DNA of 55,848 nt. It comes from an uncultured Kiritimatiellota bacterium (GTDB taxonomy: Bacteria > Verrucomicrobiota > Kiritimatiellia > RFP12 > UBA1067). Where the stretch lies: NCBI GenBank assembly GCA_934635045.1, contig CAKTZA010000018.1, forward strand, positions 1-55,848, given 5' to 3'. Below the pieces are notes generated by a model. That model saw only the letters and a program-made list of their open reading frames with translations, did no database searches and was not told the origin of the DNA. This document shows, one piece after another, positions 25,956 through 33,122 of the stretch. The position numbers and the translations under genes were made by a program. Each line of letters opens with the position of its first letter. Position 1 is the first letter of the stretch.

Positions 25956-25984
25956 AGTATACAATATCTTTTCTCACTGTTCAA
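25956..25984 (-). promoter_or_regulatory. Internal promoter before the secretin gene
   Basis: TTGAAC (25979-25984), a 17-nt spacer and TATACT (25956-25961) on the minus strand. The -35 box lies in the last codons of the Amuc_1099-like gene. The predicted leader is about 24 nt and includes AGGTGG. Confidence 0.55.
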
Positions 25985-27098
25985 GGGCTTCAAGGGCTTC
26001 GAGGGTCCGACGCCTGCCGGAACGCACATTCTCGAACGTCACTTTCGCGCCCTTGCCGACCGGCAAGATCTCGGCGACCCTGTATTTTTCGCCGTTCAAG
26101 TCCAGCTCCGTCCCCGGCACGGCCTCGAACGTCGTCAGCCCGCCGCGCTCGTAGGCCAGCGAGACCATGACGTCGACCGGCTGCGGCTTGACGCGCTTGT
26201 CCTGCGCAATCACGAGCGTGACGGCCTTCTTGTCCGTCTTGCGCACGAGCGTGACTTCCGACACGTCGTCCGTCACGAACAGGCCCTTCATGCCCTTGCG
26301 CGGACGCTTCACCTCCTTCTTCACGTACGCCTTGAGCACATAGCCCGACGGGATCTTCACGCTCGCGCCGATCTCCTCGCCGATGACCGCCGTGAGCGTC
26401 CGCCCGAGGCGCCCGTAGTCGTCGCGCTGCTTCGGGTCGAAGAACTCGCACCGCCAGCCCGACGGGATCTTCGTCGCCTTCGTGAAGACGAACGGCAGGT
26501 AGGTCTCCTTGAGCGGCAGGACGATCTTGACCGAGTCGAGGTAGTCCGGATGGTCGCGCGGATCGGTCGGATCCGTCTTCGCGAGGTACTCCTCCAGGTT
26601 CGTGAAGCCGTCGCCGTCCTTGTCGGCGTTCGCGTCCGCTGGATCGTTGGGATTCAGGCCATAGCGCCTCTCCCACTCGTCCGGCATGCCGTCGCCGTCG
26701 GCGTCGAGGACGACCTTCTTCTCCTCTTCCTGCTTCTCGCCGCAGAAGGGGCAGTTCGGGAAGGCCCTGACGTCGCCGGGAATCGCCTTGTGGCACTTCT
26801 TGCACTTGACGCGGCGTTCGCTCGCGAGGAACGAGGCGCTCGTGCCCGTCAGCTCGTTCACGACCGTCGGGCTCTTCACGAGGCGCGTCGCGCTTTCGTA
26901 CGCCGTCATGTCGACGGCCGAGACGCCCGTCTCCGACGGCCTCATGCGACTGACCGCCTGCGCGGCGTTCGCGGCGGCCGTCTCCGGGTCGTCGCCCTGC
27001 GAGAGGGCAAAGAAGGCGATGCCGCCCACGAGGGCCAGCACGCCGACGGCGGCGGCGATCCTGTCATAGTTTGCCGCGAAGAAATTGCGGTTTCTCAT
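25974..27098 (-). CDS. Membrane-anchored zinc-ribbon/TSP3 protein (Amuc_1099-like)
   Basis: 374 residues. A single N-terminal membrane helix (about 13-31, IAAAVGVLALVGGIAFFAL) leaves the rest in the periplasm. A zinc-ribbon motif CKKC..CPFC is at about 98-119. Thrombospondin type 3-like calcium loops follow (DADGDGMPDEWE; ANADKDGDGFTNLEEYL). A beta-rich C-terminal domain resembles inner-membrane pilus assembly proteins. Its ATG overlaps the Amuc_1100-like stop codon (ATGA). The position between the secretin and Amuc_1100-like genes matches the Akkermansia locus. Exact role unknown; it may link the inner-membrane complex to the secretin. Confidence 0.75.
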   Translation of the reverse strand: MRNRNFFAANYDRIAAAVGVLALVGGIAFFALSQGDDPETAAANAAQAVSRMRPSETGVSAVDMTAYESATRLVKSPTVVNELTGTSASFLASERRVKCKKCHKAIPGDVRAFPNCPFCGEKQEEEKKVVLDADGDGMPDEWERRYGLNPNDPADANADKDGDGFTNLEEYLAKTDPTDPRDHPDYLDSVKIVLPLKETYLPFVFTKATKIPSGWRCEFFDPKQRDDYGRLGRTLTAVIGEEIGASVKIPSGYVLKAYVKKEVKRPRKGMKGLFVTDDVSEVTLVRKTDKKAVTLVIAQDKRVKPQPVDVMVSLAYERGGLTTFEAVPGTELDLNGEKYRVAEILPVGKGAKVTFENVRSGRRRTLEALEALEQ

Positions 27099-28111
27099 TT
27101 CTCACTCTCCTTCTCTTCGTCCATCAGCGACCTGAAGTCGTAGACGGTCAGCGTCAGCGTAACCGTGAACGGCGCGTCCAGCAGCGGATCCGTGACGATG
27201 CCGCTCTTCGACTCGGCCTCCGGCTTCTTCTCCTCGACGACCGCCGCGCCGCGCCGGCCGCGCCGACCGCGCGCCGCCGGCCGCGCCGCGTCGCCGCGCT
27301 TCTCGCCGCCGCCCAGCGCCTCGGCGATCGGATCGTCCGTCCGCGCGAGCGTGAAGCCGTCGATGACCATGAACCGTTCGTTCGTGCCGAGCGCGTTGAC
27401 GACCTTGACGAACGCCGGCGCGCGCGTCGTGAACGTGAAGACGTAGGAGCAGGCGGACGGCGGGACGACCGCCGGCAGCGACGCCGGACGCTTCTTCGCC
27501 GCCGGCTTCTTGCCGCCCTTCTTCTCCGGCTCCTTCGGCGCCTCGGCGGCGGGCGCCGTCGTGAACGCGATGTTTTCGAGTTCGGCGATGCCGCAGGCGC
27601 TCAGCGTCTCGACGACGAGCATGACGTCGTCCCACCGGCGCTGAAGATCCGGCAGCTCGGCGTCCGTCGGCATCTTGCCCTCGACGATGTAGCCGCTGAA
27701 CGGCCCGTACGCGAACTCAGGCTTCACGAGGACGCCGTTCACCGCGCCCGGCAGGGCCGAGAGCCGCTTCGCGTCAGCAATGAGATCCGTCTTGAACTGC
27801 GCGGGCGTCATCTTGCGGATCGGCCGGTCGCCGCGCGCGGCCAGCTTCTCCGCCTCCGTCCGCCACGCCGCGACGCGCGTCGCGTTCGACTCGATCGCCC
27901 GCACGCTCGCCGGACAGGGGTAGACGCTCTTGCGCGAGAGCGTCCGGGCCTTCGACTGGACGGCCTCCAGGCCGTCCGTGCCCTCGTCAATGTCGCCTTC
28001 CAGCGCCGCGACCTTTGCCGAATAGGCGCTCCAGGTGAAATAGGCCATCGCCAGCACGGCGAGCCCGATTACGCCGCCCGAGACGGCCAGTATCATTCGG
28101 TTCCTGTTCAT
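27095..28111 (-). CDS. Amuc_1100-like (PilO-like) protein
   Basis: 338 residues. N-terminal membrane helix (about 7-27), coiled coil (about 28-90), then two alpha/beta domains typical of PilO-like proteins. The segments VVETLSACGIAELENIAF, FVKVVNALGTNERFMVIDGF and TVTLTLTVYDF align by eye with the corresponding parts of Akkermansia Amuc_1100 (317 aa). A Lys/Ala/Arg-rich loop is inserted near 190-215, and another GRRGRRG loop near 280. The ATG at 28111 overlaps the pilM stop codon by 4 nt; codons upstream in this frame lie inside pilM. Confidence 0.8.
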   Translation of the reverse strand: MNRNRMILAVSGGVIGLAVLAMAYFTWSAYSAKVAALEGDIDEGTDGLEAVQSKARTLSRKSVYPCPASVRAIESNATRVAAWRTEAEKLAARGDRPIRKMTPAQFKTDLIADAKRLSALPGAVNGVLVKPEFAYGPFSGYIVEGKMPTDAELPDLQRRWDDVMLVVETLSACGIAELENIAFTTAPAAEAPKEPEKKGGKKPAAKKRPASLPAVVPPSACSYVFTFTTRAPAFVKVVNALGTNERFMVIDGFTLARTDDPIAEALGGGEKRGDAARPAARGRRGRRGAAVVEEKKPEAESKSGIVTDPLLDAPFTVTLTLTVYDFRSLMDEEKESEK

Positions 28112-29709
28112 TTGAATTTCAGCTCCACCGTGAATTGTTCGACCTGCGCGTCCTTGCCGATCGCGCTCATGTCCGAGATCTTGACCGTGTTGGCGTCGAT
28201 GCAGGGACGGCCCTTGAGCTTGTCGACGACGAGCTCGCCCGGCGTCTTGCCCGCCTGGCCCTTGACGCGATCGCTCCAGTAGCGCACCGTGAGGCGGCCG
28301 TCGTCCCAGCGCGCGATCCACATGCCGGGCAGGAGGGAGTCGCGCACCGCGTTGATGCGCTGCGCGGCGGCCGCGCGCGCGACGAGCAGCTTCCGCAGCG
28401 ACGCAGCGTCCTCTTCGGCGGCCGCGAACTTCTCCTCGGCGGCCTTGACCTTGCGGTCGGACGCCGTCAGCGACTCGACCTGCGCCTGCACGGCGTCGCG
28501 CTGCGCGGCGACGACCTCCGCCTGGCGGTTGATCGCGAGCATCACGAGGACGAGCGCGGCCACGAGCGCCGCGCCGCCCGCGATGACGAACGGGATCTTG
28601 GCCTTCTCGGCCTTCGCCTCGACGAGGGACGGCGGCAGCAGGTTGATCGCGAAGCGCGCGAGGCCCGCCTCATGCAGGGCGAGGCCCGCCGTCGCCGCGA
28701 TCAGCGCACCGTCCGTCTCCAGCGCGGCGGCATCAACCTTGGGGCCGACGGACACGGCCGCAAACGGGTCGAAGTAGGCGACCTCGATCTGCAGCGACTC
28801 CTGGAAGAAGGCGTCGATCTGCGGCAGAAGCGCGGTGCCGCCCGTCAGGTAGAGATGCGTCGGCGCGGTGCCGCCCTGCTGGCTGCGGTAGAAGTTGATC
28901 GAGCGCGAGATCTCGGCGTTGAGGCGCGTCATCACCGCGCGGCAGGCCTTCGAGATGCGGTCGGCGACCTCGTCGTCGTCTTCCGTCACGCCGCCCATCG
29001 AGACGTAGCCCTTCGACTGCTTGAGCTGCTCGGCCTCCTCGGTCGAGCAGCCGAGCGCGGCGGCGATCTCCTTCGTGACGGCATTGCCGGCGACGGGAAT
29101 CGAGCGGTTGTAGATCTTGTCGCCCTCGATGATCACGAGCGACGTCGTCTTCGAGCCGATGTCGAGGAGGACGCTGCACGAGCCGTCGTCGCCGATCGCG
29201 TGGCGCAGGGCGTTCGTCAGCGCGAGCGGCGCGACGTCGACGAGCTCCGGCGAGAAGCCGGCGGCGGCCACGGCGGCCGTCAGCGCCTCGACCTGGTCGA
29301 CCTTCGCGGCGACGATCATCACCGACTTGTCACCCGTCTCCGTGTCGCCCAGCACCTGGCGGTCGCAGACCATCTCGTCGATCGGGAACGGGATGTTCTG
29401 CTCGATCTCGTAGCGCACCATCTGCTCGAACTTCTCCGAGCCGCCCGCCAGCGGAATCGCGGCAAAGCGCGGGAACACCATCTGGCCGGAAATCGCGATC
29501 GCGATCTTGCCGGGGCGGATGCCCTTCGCGTGCACGATCTCCTGGATCGCGGGCGTGAGGATCGCATGGGCGTCGCCGCCGTCCAGCGGCGCGGCGAGCG
29601 TCGCCGTGCCGTAGTTGACGAGCGTCAGCGCGCCTTTCGCGCCGGCCTCGTACTCGGCGAGCTCGATGTTGGCCGCGCCGATGTTGAGTGTGAGTAGTCG
29701 CTTGGACAT
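28108..29709 (-). CDS. pilM: PilM-PilN-like fusion protein (Amuc_1101-like)
   Basis: 533 residues. Residues 1-350 form an actin-like PilM ATPase domain: LNIGAANIELAEYE at the N-terminus, the VLLDIGSKTTSLVI phosphate loop near 178 and the LTGGTALLPQIDAF motif near 288. A membrane helix (about 368-388, FVIAGGAALVAALVLVML) is followed by a coiled coil and a PilN-like C-terminal domain. In Proteobacteria these are two genes; here they are one, as in other PVC bacteria. It should organise the inner-membrane platform of a type IV pilus-like structure. AAAGGA lies about 10 nt before the ATG. A family A element fills the gap to the upstream gene. Confidence 0.9.
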   Translation of the reverse strand: MSKRLLTLNIGAANIELAEYEAGAKGALTLVNYGTATLAAPLDGGDAHAILTPAIQEIVHAKGIRPGKIAIAISGQMVFPRFAAIPLAGGSEKFEQMVRYEIEQNIPFPIDEMVCDRQVLGDTETGDKSVMIVAAKVDQVEALTAAVAAAGFSPELVDVAPLALTNALRHAIGDDGSCSVLLDIGSKTTSLVIIEGDKIYNRSIPVAGNAVTKEIAAALGCSTEEAEQLKQSKGYVSMGGVTEDDDEVADRISKACRAVMTRLNAEISRSINFYRSQQGGTAPTHLYLTGGTALLPQIDAFFQESLQIEVAYFDPFAAVSVGPKVDAAALETDGALIAATAGLALHEAGLARFAINLLPPSLVEAKAEKAKIPFVIAGGAALVAALVLVMLAINRQAEVVAAQRDAVQAQVESLTASDRKVKAAEEKFAAAEEDAASLRKLLVARAAAAQRINAVRDSLLPGMWIARWDDGRLTVRYWSDRVKGQAGKTPGELVVDKLKGRPCIDANTVKISDMSAIGKDAQVEQFTVELKFK

Positions 29710-29729
29710 GAAAGGAATTCCTTTGATTT

Positions 29730-29849
29730 AAGGAAGAAGGAAAAAGGAAGAGGGAAGAAGTGCGGATGTCAACCTTTCGCCGTTTGCTGAAAATGCCGAA
29801 GCTTCCATACTTATTTCCCTTTTCCTTCTTACTTCTTCCCTCTTTCTTA
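29730..29849. repeat. Family A palindromic element, copy d (intergenic)
   Basis: The purine arm ends AGAAGTGCGG, the core is about 29761-29807, and the pyrimidine arm starts CCATACTTATTTCCC. The right end is the stop codon of the Amuc_1102-like gene (29847-29849). The core is more diverged than in copies a-c. Confidence 0.8.
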
Positions 29850-30554
29850 CTGCACCGTCGACTCGTAGTCATTCGGGTAGACGAGCGCCCAAATCGTCTT
29901 CGAGCGATCAACCAGGCCCTGACGCCGCTCGATCATCGGCTTGCCGTTCTGCTGCGCGTCCATGATCTTCGGCTCGGCCCAGAAGTCCATATTGGACGGA
30001 ATGCCCTTGATCTCGCTCACGGTGCCCTTCGCCAGCACGTCGCCGTTCTCGTTCGAGATCTCAATGCCGATCGCCTTCGGCTCGCCGTACCGCTCCAGGT
30101 AGCTCGGCGGCAGGCAGACGGATGCGCCGTGCGTGCCGGCCGGGATGTTGAAGTAGGTGGTCGTCGTCGTGAAGTAGCTGTACGGCGCGTTCTTCTCGCG
30201 GTTGCCCTTGTTCTCCGTCGCCGTCTTGGAGTCGAGCAGGACGTGCCACGTGAACGTGAGCTGTTCAAGGAACTTCGAGGTGTCCGTGCCGAACGTCGTG
30301 TAGGCCATGTTGATGACAATCCACTTGCGCGGCTTCTTGAAGACCATCTGCTGCCCGTTGATGTTCGGCGGGAACAGGAGGTTCTGCGGGCCAAGGCGCG
30401 GCGGCTGGTCAATCAGCAGCTTCGCCGCACGCCCCGTCGTCGACGGGCCATCGTCGTTTCCGGCCATCGCCTGGGCGCCCTTCTTGGTGCGCGGCGCCGC
30501 GACCACCGCAGAGGCCGCCAGCATCGCAATCGTCACAATCATCAGCTTCTTCAT
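29847..30554 (-). CDS. Secreted protein, Amuc_1102-like
   Basis: 235 residues. Signal peptide at 1-20 (MIVTIAMLAASAVVAA). The rest is a beta-rich single domain with WIVINMAYTTFGTD and FTWHVLLDSK segments and a Tyr/Phe/Pro-rich middle. It is the first gene of the pilus-like cluster, in the position of Amuc_1102, and I assign it mainly from position, size and secretion signal. AAAGGAA precedes the ATG. Possibly a pilin-like or periplasmic partner of the secretin complex; no type IV prepilin cleavage motif is visible. Confidence 0.65.
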   Translation of the reverse strand: MKKLMIVTIAMLAASAVVAAPRTKKGAQAMAGNDDGPSTTGRAAKLLIDQPPRLGPQNLLFPPNINGQQMVFKKPRKWIVINMAYTTFGTDTSKFLEQLTFTWHVLLDSKTATENKGNREKNAPYSYFTTTTTYFNIPAGTHGASVCLPPSYLERYGEPKAIGIEISNENGDVLAKGTVSEIKGIPSNMDFWAEPKIMDAQQNGKPMIERRQGLVDRSKTIWALVYPNDYESTVQ

Positions 30555-30609
30555 GTTCGTGTTCCTTTCTTTTTTTGGTTGGACTTAATGAAATTGGATT
30601 TTATTTTCG

Positions 30610-30726
30610 ACGGACGCGAGGGACGAGAGAGACGAGAGGGGCGAGAGGGACCAGAGGCCGTTGGTCTCTCGCTGTTGCATTTGTCTCTTTACGCTCTTGT
30701 CTCTCATGTCATTTGTCCCTCGTGTC
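30610..30726. repeat. Family C palindromic element (intergenic)
   Basis: Left arm of GAGGGACGAGAGAGACGAGAG phrases; right arm of TGTCTCT, TTGTCTCTC and TTTGTCCCTCGTG phrases, which is roughly its reverse complement. It fills most of the 180-nt gap between the Amuc_1102-like gene and the kdsD stop codon. Confidence 0.8.
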
Positions 30727-30734
30727 AGTGCGAG

Positions 30735-31838
30735 TCACATCACCTTCATCTTCGGAAGGTCCTGAATGTCGACCAGCCCCACGACGCGGCCTTCCGCGTC
30801 GCAGACGGGCAGGTCGTCGATGCGCATCCGCTCGAAGACCTTCAGCAGTTCCGCCGCATAGGCGTCGTCATGAACGAACTTGGGCGATTCCGTCATGACC
30901 GCCGAGATCGGGCGGGAGAGAAGGTGAGAAATCGTCGAATAATCGAATTGTCGAATTGGACGAATTGTCGAATCGGGATCGGGGGTTTGTCGAATTGTCG
31001 AATCTCGATCATTATTCATTCGATCATTCGACAATTCGATTATTCGATTATTTCCAAGACTCATCACACGCCGGAAGTCGCCGTCGGTGAAGATGCCGAG
31101 AAGCTTGCCCGCCGCATCGGCGACAACCGCCGCGCCGCCCTGCGCCTTCGTCATCGCCATGACCGCCTCCATCACCGTCGCCGTCGGCGCGACCTTCGCG
31201 AGACGGTCGCCCGTGCGCATGATGTCCGCGACCTTCAGGACGAGCGCGCGACCGATTGCGCCAGCCGGATGGTTCGCCGCGTAGTCCGCGAGCGAGAACT
31301 TCTGCGCGTCGATCATCACCATCGCGAGCGCGTCGCCCATCGCGAGGGTCGCCGTGACCGAGTTCGTCGGCGCCATGCCGAAGGGACACGCCTCCTTGCC
31401 GCAGGGGATCTCCACGTGCAGGTCGGCGAGTCGCGCGAGCGTCGACTGCGGATTGCCCGTGAGCGCGATGACCTTCAGCCCGTGACGGCGGATCGCCGGG
31501 ATGAGCCGCACGACCTCCTCCGACTCGCCGCTGAACGAGAGCGCGATCAGCAGGTCGCGCGACGCGACCATGCCAAGGTCGCCGTGCATCGCCTGCACGG
31601 GATTGAGGACAATCGAGCGCGTCCCCGTCGAGGCGAAGATGGCGCTCATCTTCTCCGCGACGTGCAGGTTCTTGCCGACGCCCGTGACGACGACGAGCCC
31701 GTCGTTCGCCACGCAGTCCTGCATGAGGCGAATGGCCGAAACGAACGACGCGCCGAGCGAATCGCGGGTCTTCTTCAGCCCCTCGATTTCGACGTCGAAG
31801 ACTTGCTTCGCGCGCGTGATCATCTCGTTTTCGGTCAT
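30735..31838 (-). CDS. kdsD: Arabinose-5-phosphate isomerase with CBS pair and in-frame insertion
   Basis: Interconverts ribulose-5-phosphate and arabinose-5-phosphate, the first step towards Kdo for lipopolysaccharide, so the cell should have an outer membrane with LPS. 367 residues against about 320-328 in the family. The SIS domain has VTGVGKNLHVAEKMSA (51-66), the HGDLGM motif and SFSGESEE (101-108). CBS 1 spans about 205-258 (GIFTDGDFRR) and CBS 2 about 308-364. Residues about 262-305 are extra (Asn/Ile/Arg/Asp/Ser-rich, NNRIIELSNDRM), encoded by a family B palindrome, in the loop between the CBS motifs. The ATG at 31838 fits the family start; upstream codons come from repeat DNA. Confidence 0.9.
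   Translation of the reverse strand: MTENEMITRAKQVFDVEIEGLKKTRDSLGASFVSAIRLMQDCVANDGLVVVTGVGKNLHVAEKMSAIFASTGTRSIVLNPVQAMHGDLGMVASRDLLIALSFSGESEEVVRLIPAIRRHGLKVIALTGNPQSTLARLADLHVEIPCGKEACPFGMAPTNSVTATLAMGDALAMVMIDAQKFSLADYAANHPAGAIGRALVLKVADIMRTGDRLAKVAPTATVMEAVMAMTKAQGGAAVVADAAGKLLGIFTDGDFRRVMSLGNNRIIELSNDRMNNDRDSTIRQTPDPDSTIRPIRQFDYSTISHLLSRPISAVMTESPKFVHDDAYAAELLKVFERMRIDDLPVCDAEGRVVGLVDIQDLPKMKVM
30924..31055. repeat. Family B palindromic element, copy b (inside kdsD)
   Basis: Left arm CGAATAATCGAATTGTCGAAT; right arm ATTCGACAATTCGATTATTCG, near-perfect reverse complements. A core with GGGATCGGGGG separates them. The insertion is 3n and encodes KdsD residues about 262-305. Confidence 0.9.
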
Positions 31839-31867
31839 CAAGGTCAAACGTTTAGAATTTAAGGGTC

Positions 31868-31986
31868 GAAGGAAAAGGGAAAAAGGAAGAAGGAAGAAGT
31901 GCGGATGGCATCTCCTTTTTCTGTTCAGCAATATTCAGTCGTTGCCTTTCCATACTTTTTCCTTCTTACTTCTTCCTTCTTACTTT
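31868..31986. repeat. Family A palindromic element, copy e (intergenic)
   Basis: Arms GGAAGAAGGAAGAAGTGCGG and CCATACTTTTTCCTTCTTAC, with a core containing CATCTCCTTTTTCTG. The right end reaches the pta stop codon (31985-31987). Confidence 0.8.
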
Positions 31987-33022
31987 ACTTCGTCGTGCTC
32001 TGGAGCAGCGTGACGCACATCGTGCCGACGATGTCCTCCGCCGAGCAGCCGCGCGAGAGGTCATTCATCGCCTTCGCGAGCCCCTGCAGGTTCGGGCCGA
32101 TCGCGTCCGCCTCGCCGAGGCGCTGCGCGATCTTGTAGCCGATGTTGCCCGCCTGGAGGTCGGGGAAGATGAAGACGTTCGCGTCGCCCTGGATCGCGCC
32201 GTCCCGGTTCTTCTGCTTTCCGACCGACGGCACGATGGCCGCGTCGAACTGCAGTTCGCCGTCCATCCGGATGCCCTTCTCGGCGAAGACGGGCTTCGCA
32301 AGCGCAACCGCCTTCTGCACCTTCTCGACGAGCTCGCCGCCGGCGGAGCCCTTCGTGGAGAACGAGAGGTACGCGACCTTCGGCTCGTTGCCCGTCAGGT
32401 CCCTGTACGTCTGCGCCGTCGCGAGGCCGATGTCGACAAGCTGCTCGGCCGTCGGGTTGGGGATGACGGCGCAGTCGCCGAACGCGAGCACGCTGTCGCC
32501 CGAGGCCGTCGGTTTCTTGAGGTCGAGAATGAAGCACGAGGAGGCCGTCTTCACGCCCTTCTGCGTGCCGAGCGTGTGGAACGCCGCGCGCAGCATGTCG
32601 CCCGTCGAGGCGATGGAGCCGGCGACGAGTCCGTTGACGCGACCGAGCTTGACCATCATGCCGCCGAAGTAGATGCGCTTCGTGCGAAGCGTCTTCTGCG
32701 CCCCGGCGAGGTCGATGACCTTCTGCTTCTCGGCGGGCTTGCGCGACTCCTTCGCGTTCCAGGCCTCCAGGTAGGCGGCTTCGAGTTCCGCGTCGCCCTG
32801 CGTGTAGTCGATGACCTTGATGTTGCGGTCAGCGAGCTTCAGGCCCGCCTTCGCCTCAGCGTCGGCGATCTCCGCCGCCGTGCCGAGCACGACCGGCGTG
32901 CAGATGTGGCGGTCGACGACGGCACAGGCCGCCGTGATGACGCGCGGGTCATGGCCCTCCGGCAGAACGACCGTGCCGTTCAGCTTCGCTGCCTTTTCGA
33001 TGATGTTCTTGATTGCGTTCAT
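31985..33022 (-). CDS. pta: Phosphate acetyltransferase
   Basis: Acetyl-CoA + Pi to acetyl phosphate + CoA, which with AckA yields ATP and acetate. 345 residues, the short single-domain PTA form. Family marks: the opening VVLPEGHDPRVITAA, MVKLGRVNGLVAGSIASTGDMLRA near 124-147, and the C-terminal block FPDLQAGNIGYKIAQRLGEADAIGP. Downstream of ackA, separated by family A copy f, and upstream of kdsD. The ribosome site is weak (AAAGAG). Confidence 0.97.
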   Translation of the reverse strand: MNAIKNIIEKAAKLNGTVVLPEGHDPRVITAACAVVDRHICTPVVLGTAAEIADAEAKAGLKLADRNIKVIDYTQGDAELEAAYLEAWNAKESRKPAEKQKVIDLAGAQKTLRTKRIYFGGMMVKLGRVNGLVAGSIASTGDMLRAAFHTLGTQKGVKTASSCFILDLKKPTASGDSVLAFGDCAVIPNPTAEQLVDIGLATAQTYRDLTGNEPKVAYLSFSTKGSAGGELVEKVQKAVALAKPVFAEKGIRMDGELQFDAAIVPSVGKQKNRDGAIQGDANVFIFPDLQAGNIGYKIAQRLGEADAIGPNLQGLAKAMNDLSRGCSAEDIVGTMCVTLLQSTTK

Positions 33023-33042
33023 AAGTTAGCTCTTTTTGATTA

Positions 33043-33122
33043 AGGAAGAAGGAAGAGGGAAAAAGGAAGAAGTACGGAAAGTACAACTTCTTCCTTCTTC
33101 CTTTTTACTTCTTACTTTCTCC
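33043..33122. repeat. Family A palindromic element, copy f (short; pta-ackA)
   Basis: Shortest copy: GGAAGAAGTACGG arm, almost no core, then ACTTCTTCCTTCTTCC. It overlaps the last ackA codons, so the AckA tail SKK and its stop codon lie in the element. Confidence 0.8.

Noticed and set aside
29730..29849. Family A elements as plain rho-independent terminators
   Set aside because: They are palindromic and sit after stop codons, but the same sequences occur inside open genes and lack a GC-rich stem followed by a T-run.
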